From an uncultured Bacilli bacterium (lineage in GTDB: Bacteria; Bacillota_I; Bacilli_A; RF39; UBA660): a stretch of 6,338 nt of DNA. A program made the position numbers and the translations under genes. Each line of letters starts with the position of its first letter. Position 1 is the first letter of the stretch. Positions 5,745 through 6,338 of the stretch are shown here, piece after piece. The DNA lies in assembly GCA_944363995.1 (NCBI GenBank), contig CALVVV010000113.1:1-6338 (forward strand), read 5' to 3'. The notes beneath the pieces are model-generated. The model had not been told where the DNA came from and searched no databases. It saw nothing but the letters and a program-made list of their open reading frames with translations.

Positions 5745-6338
5745 ATGGATACCGAGAAAAAACACAGGGAGGACGGCGGCCATGACGGGCTCGGCGATCC
5801 CCAGCAGCTGGTGGATTTCGGCGCGGCGATCAACCGCGACAGCCGGGGGAACATTTATACCCTGACCATCGTGGGCCAGGTGGAGGGCCATCAGGTACTG
5901 CCGGAGACTGCCAAGACCACCAAGTATGAGCATGTGATGCCCCTTCTGGCCAGCCTGGAGCAGTGCGAGGAGGTGGATGGCATCCTGCTGCTGCTGAACA
6001 CGGTGGGAGGCGACATCGAGGCGGGACTGGGCATCGCGGAGCTCATCGCCGGGATGCGCAAGCCCACGGTGAGCCTGGTGCTGGGGGGCGGCCACTCCAT
6101 CGGGGTGCCCCTGGCGGTGGCCCCCAAGGTGAGCATGATCGTGCCCTCCGCCTCCATGACCATCCACCCGGTGCGGATGAACGGCACCGTCATCGCCGCG
6201 CCCCAGACCTTCAACTACTTTGAGCGCATCCAGGAGCGGATCGTCACCTTCGTGGCCAAGAACAGCCGCATCAGCAAGAAGAAGTTCCTGGGGCTCATGC
6301 TCAAGACCGGGGAGCTGGCCGCCGACGTGGGCCGCGTC
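5745..6338 (+). CDS. tepA: ClpP-like serine protease, translocation-enhancing protein TepA (3' end outside window)
   Basis: Cytosolic serine peptidase of the ClpP/crotonase fold, related to TepA (YmfB) of Bacillus. Its role is poorly defined; it was linked to protein export and spore-former physiology, and in many Firmicutes it lies before the ftsK/spoIIIE DNA translocase gene. The 198 codons present are open to the window edge. After a hydrophilic N-terminus (1-20) come IYTLTIVGQVEGHQ (37-50), TKYEHVMPLLASLEQ (59-73), the LLLLNTVGGDIEAGLGIAEL strand-helix (81-100), the nucleophile motif GGGHSIGVPLAVA (Ser118) and the histidine motif MTIHPVRM (His141). The catalytic Asp is expected near or beyond the edge. 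About 45-50 residues are missing compared with Bacillus TepA. AGGAGG (5733-5738) sits 6 bases before the ATG. HSIGVPLAV rather than the ClpP-type nucleophile motif, and the VEGH segment, separate it from true ClpP. Confidence 0.9.
   Translation, partial: MDTEKKHREDGGHDGLGDPQQLVDFGAAINRDSRGNIYTLTIVGQVEGHQVLPETAKTTKYEHVMPLLASLEQCEEVDGILLLLNTVGGDIEAGLGIAELIAGMRKPTVSLVLGGGHSIGVPLAVAPKVSMIVPSASMTIHPVRMNGTVIAAPQTFNYFERIQERIVTFVAKNSRISKKKFLGLMLKTGELAADVGRV

Noticed and set aside
1..6338. CRISPR arrays, tRNA or rRNA genes, insertion sequences
   Set aside because: No regular spaced repeats, no tRNA-like cloverleaf or rRNA sequence, and no transposase or terminal inverted repeats were seen.

Overview
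The window looks like a piece of a GC-rich, anaerobic, gut-type Firmicute of class Clostridia. The Oscillospirales (Flavonifractor, Lawsonibacter, Oscillibacter and relatives) are the best guess. The grounds are strong C/G bias at third codon positions, AGGAGG-type ribosome binding sites, a consensus vegetative promoter, a Stickland-type selenoprotein reductase cluster, and a DUF177-rpmF-tepA housekeeping block. All genes supported here are on the + strand.

Region 1 (1-4539) is an accessory catabolic cluster. It holds an amidohydrolase of the AtzA/TrzA-like metal-dependent superfamily (cut by the left edge), grdX, a GrdE/GrdG/GrdI-type proprotein of reductase component B, and the GrdB/GrdF/GrdH-type selenoprotein subunit of component B. 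In the known systems component B binds glycine, sarcosine or betaine through a pyruvoyl group made from an internal cysteine. Its selenocysteine subunit takes part in the reductive cleavage, and the carboxymethyl group passes to selenoprotein A (GrdA) and then to GrdC/D, giving acetyl phosphate. GrdA does not lie between the two B genes, so the arrangement resembles the sarcosine (grdGF) and betaine (grdIH) modules more than the glycine operon. The amidohydrolase next door suggests that the module is fed by hydrolysis of a larger amide, ring or amidine compound. The substrate cannot be read from this sequence.

Two translation features dominate the cluster. The selenoprotein gene is read through an in-frame UGA at 4273-4275 inside a UxxCxxC motif, with a compact SECIS-like hairpin (loop GGU) just downstream; gene callers would wrongly split it. 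The upstream proprotein gene carries a real one-base frame break at a GGGG run (2060-2063). Adding one G restores an uninterrupted 428-residue protein with the processing cysteine at residue 242. This may be a recent null mutation, an assembly error or, less likely, ribosomal slippage.

Region 2 (4540-4767) is a boundary: a long GC-rich terminator hairpin, then a consensus promoter (TTGACA, 17 bp, TATAAT) with A-tracts upstream. Region 3 (4768-5548) is a housekeeping unit, a DUF177/YceD protein and ribosomal protein L32 (rpmF), closed by a strong intrinsic terminator. Region 4 (5549-6338) is a gene-poor stretch of about 200 bases with a short imperfect direct repeat, followed by tepA, a ClpP-like protease gene cut by the right edge.
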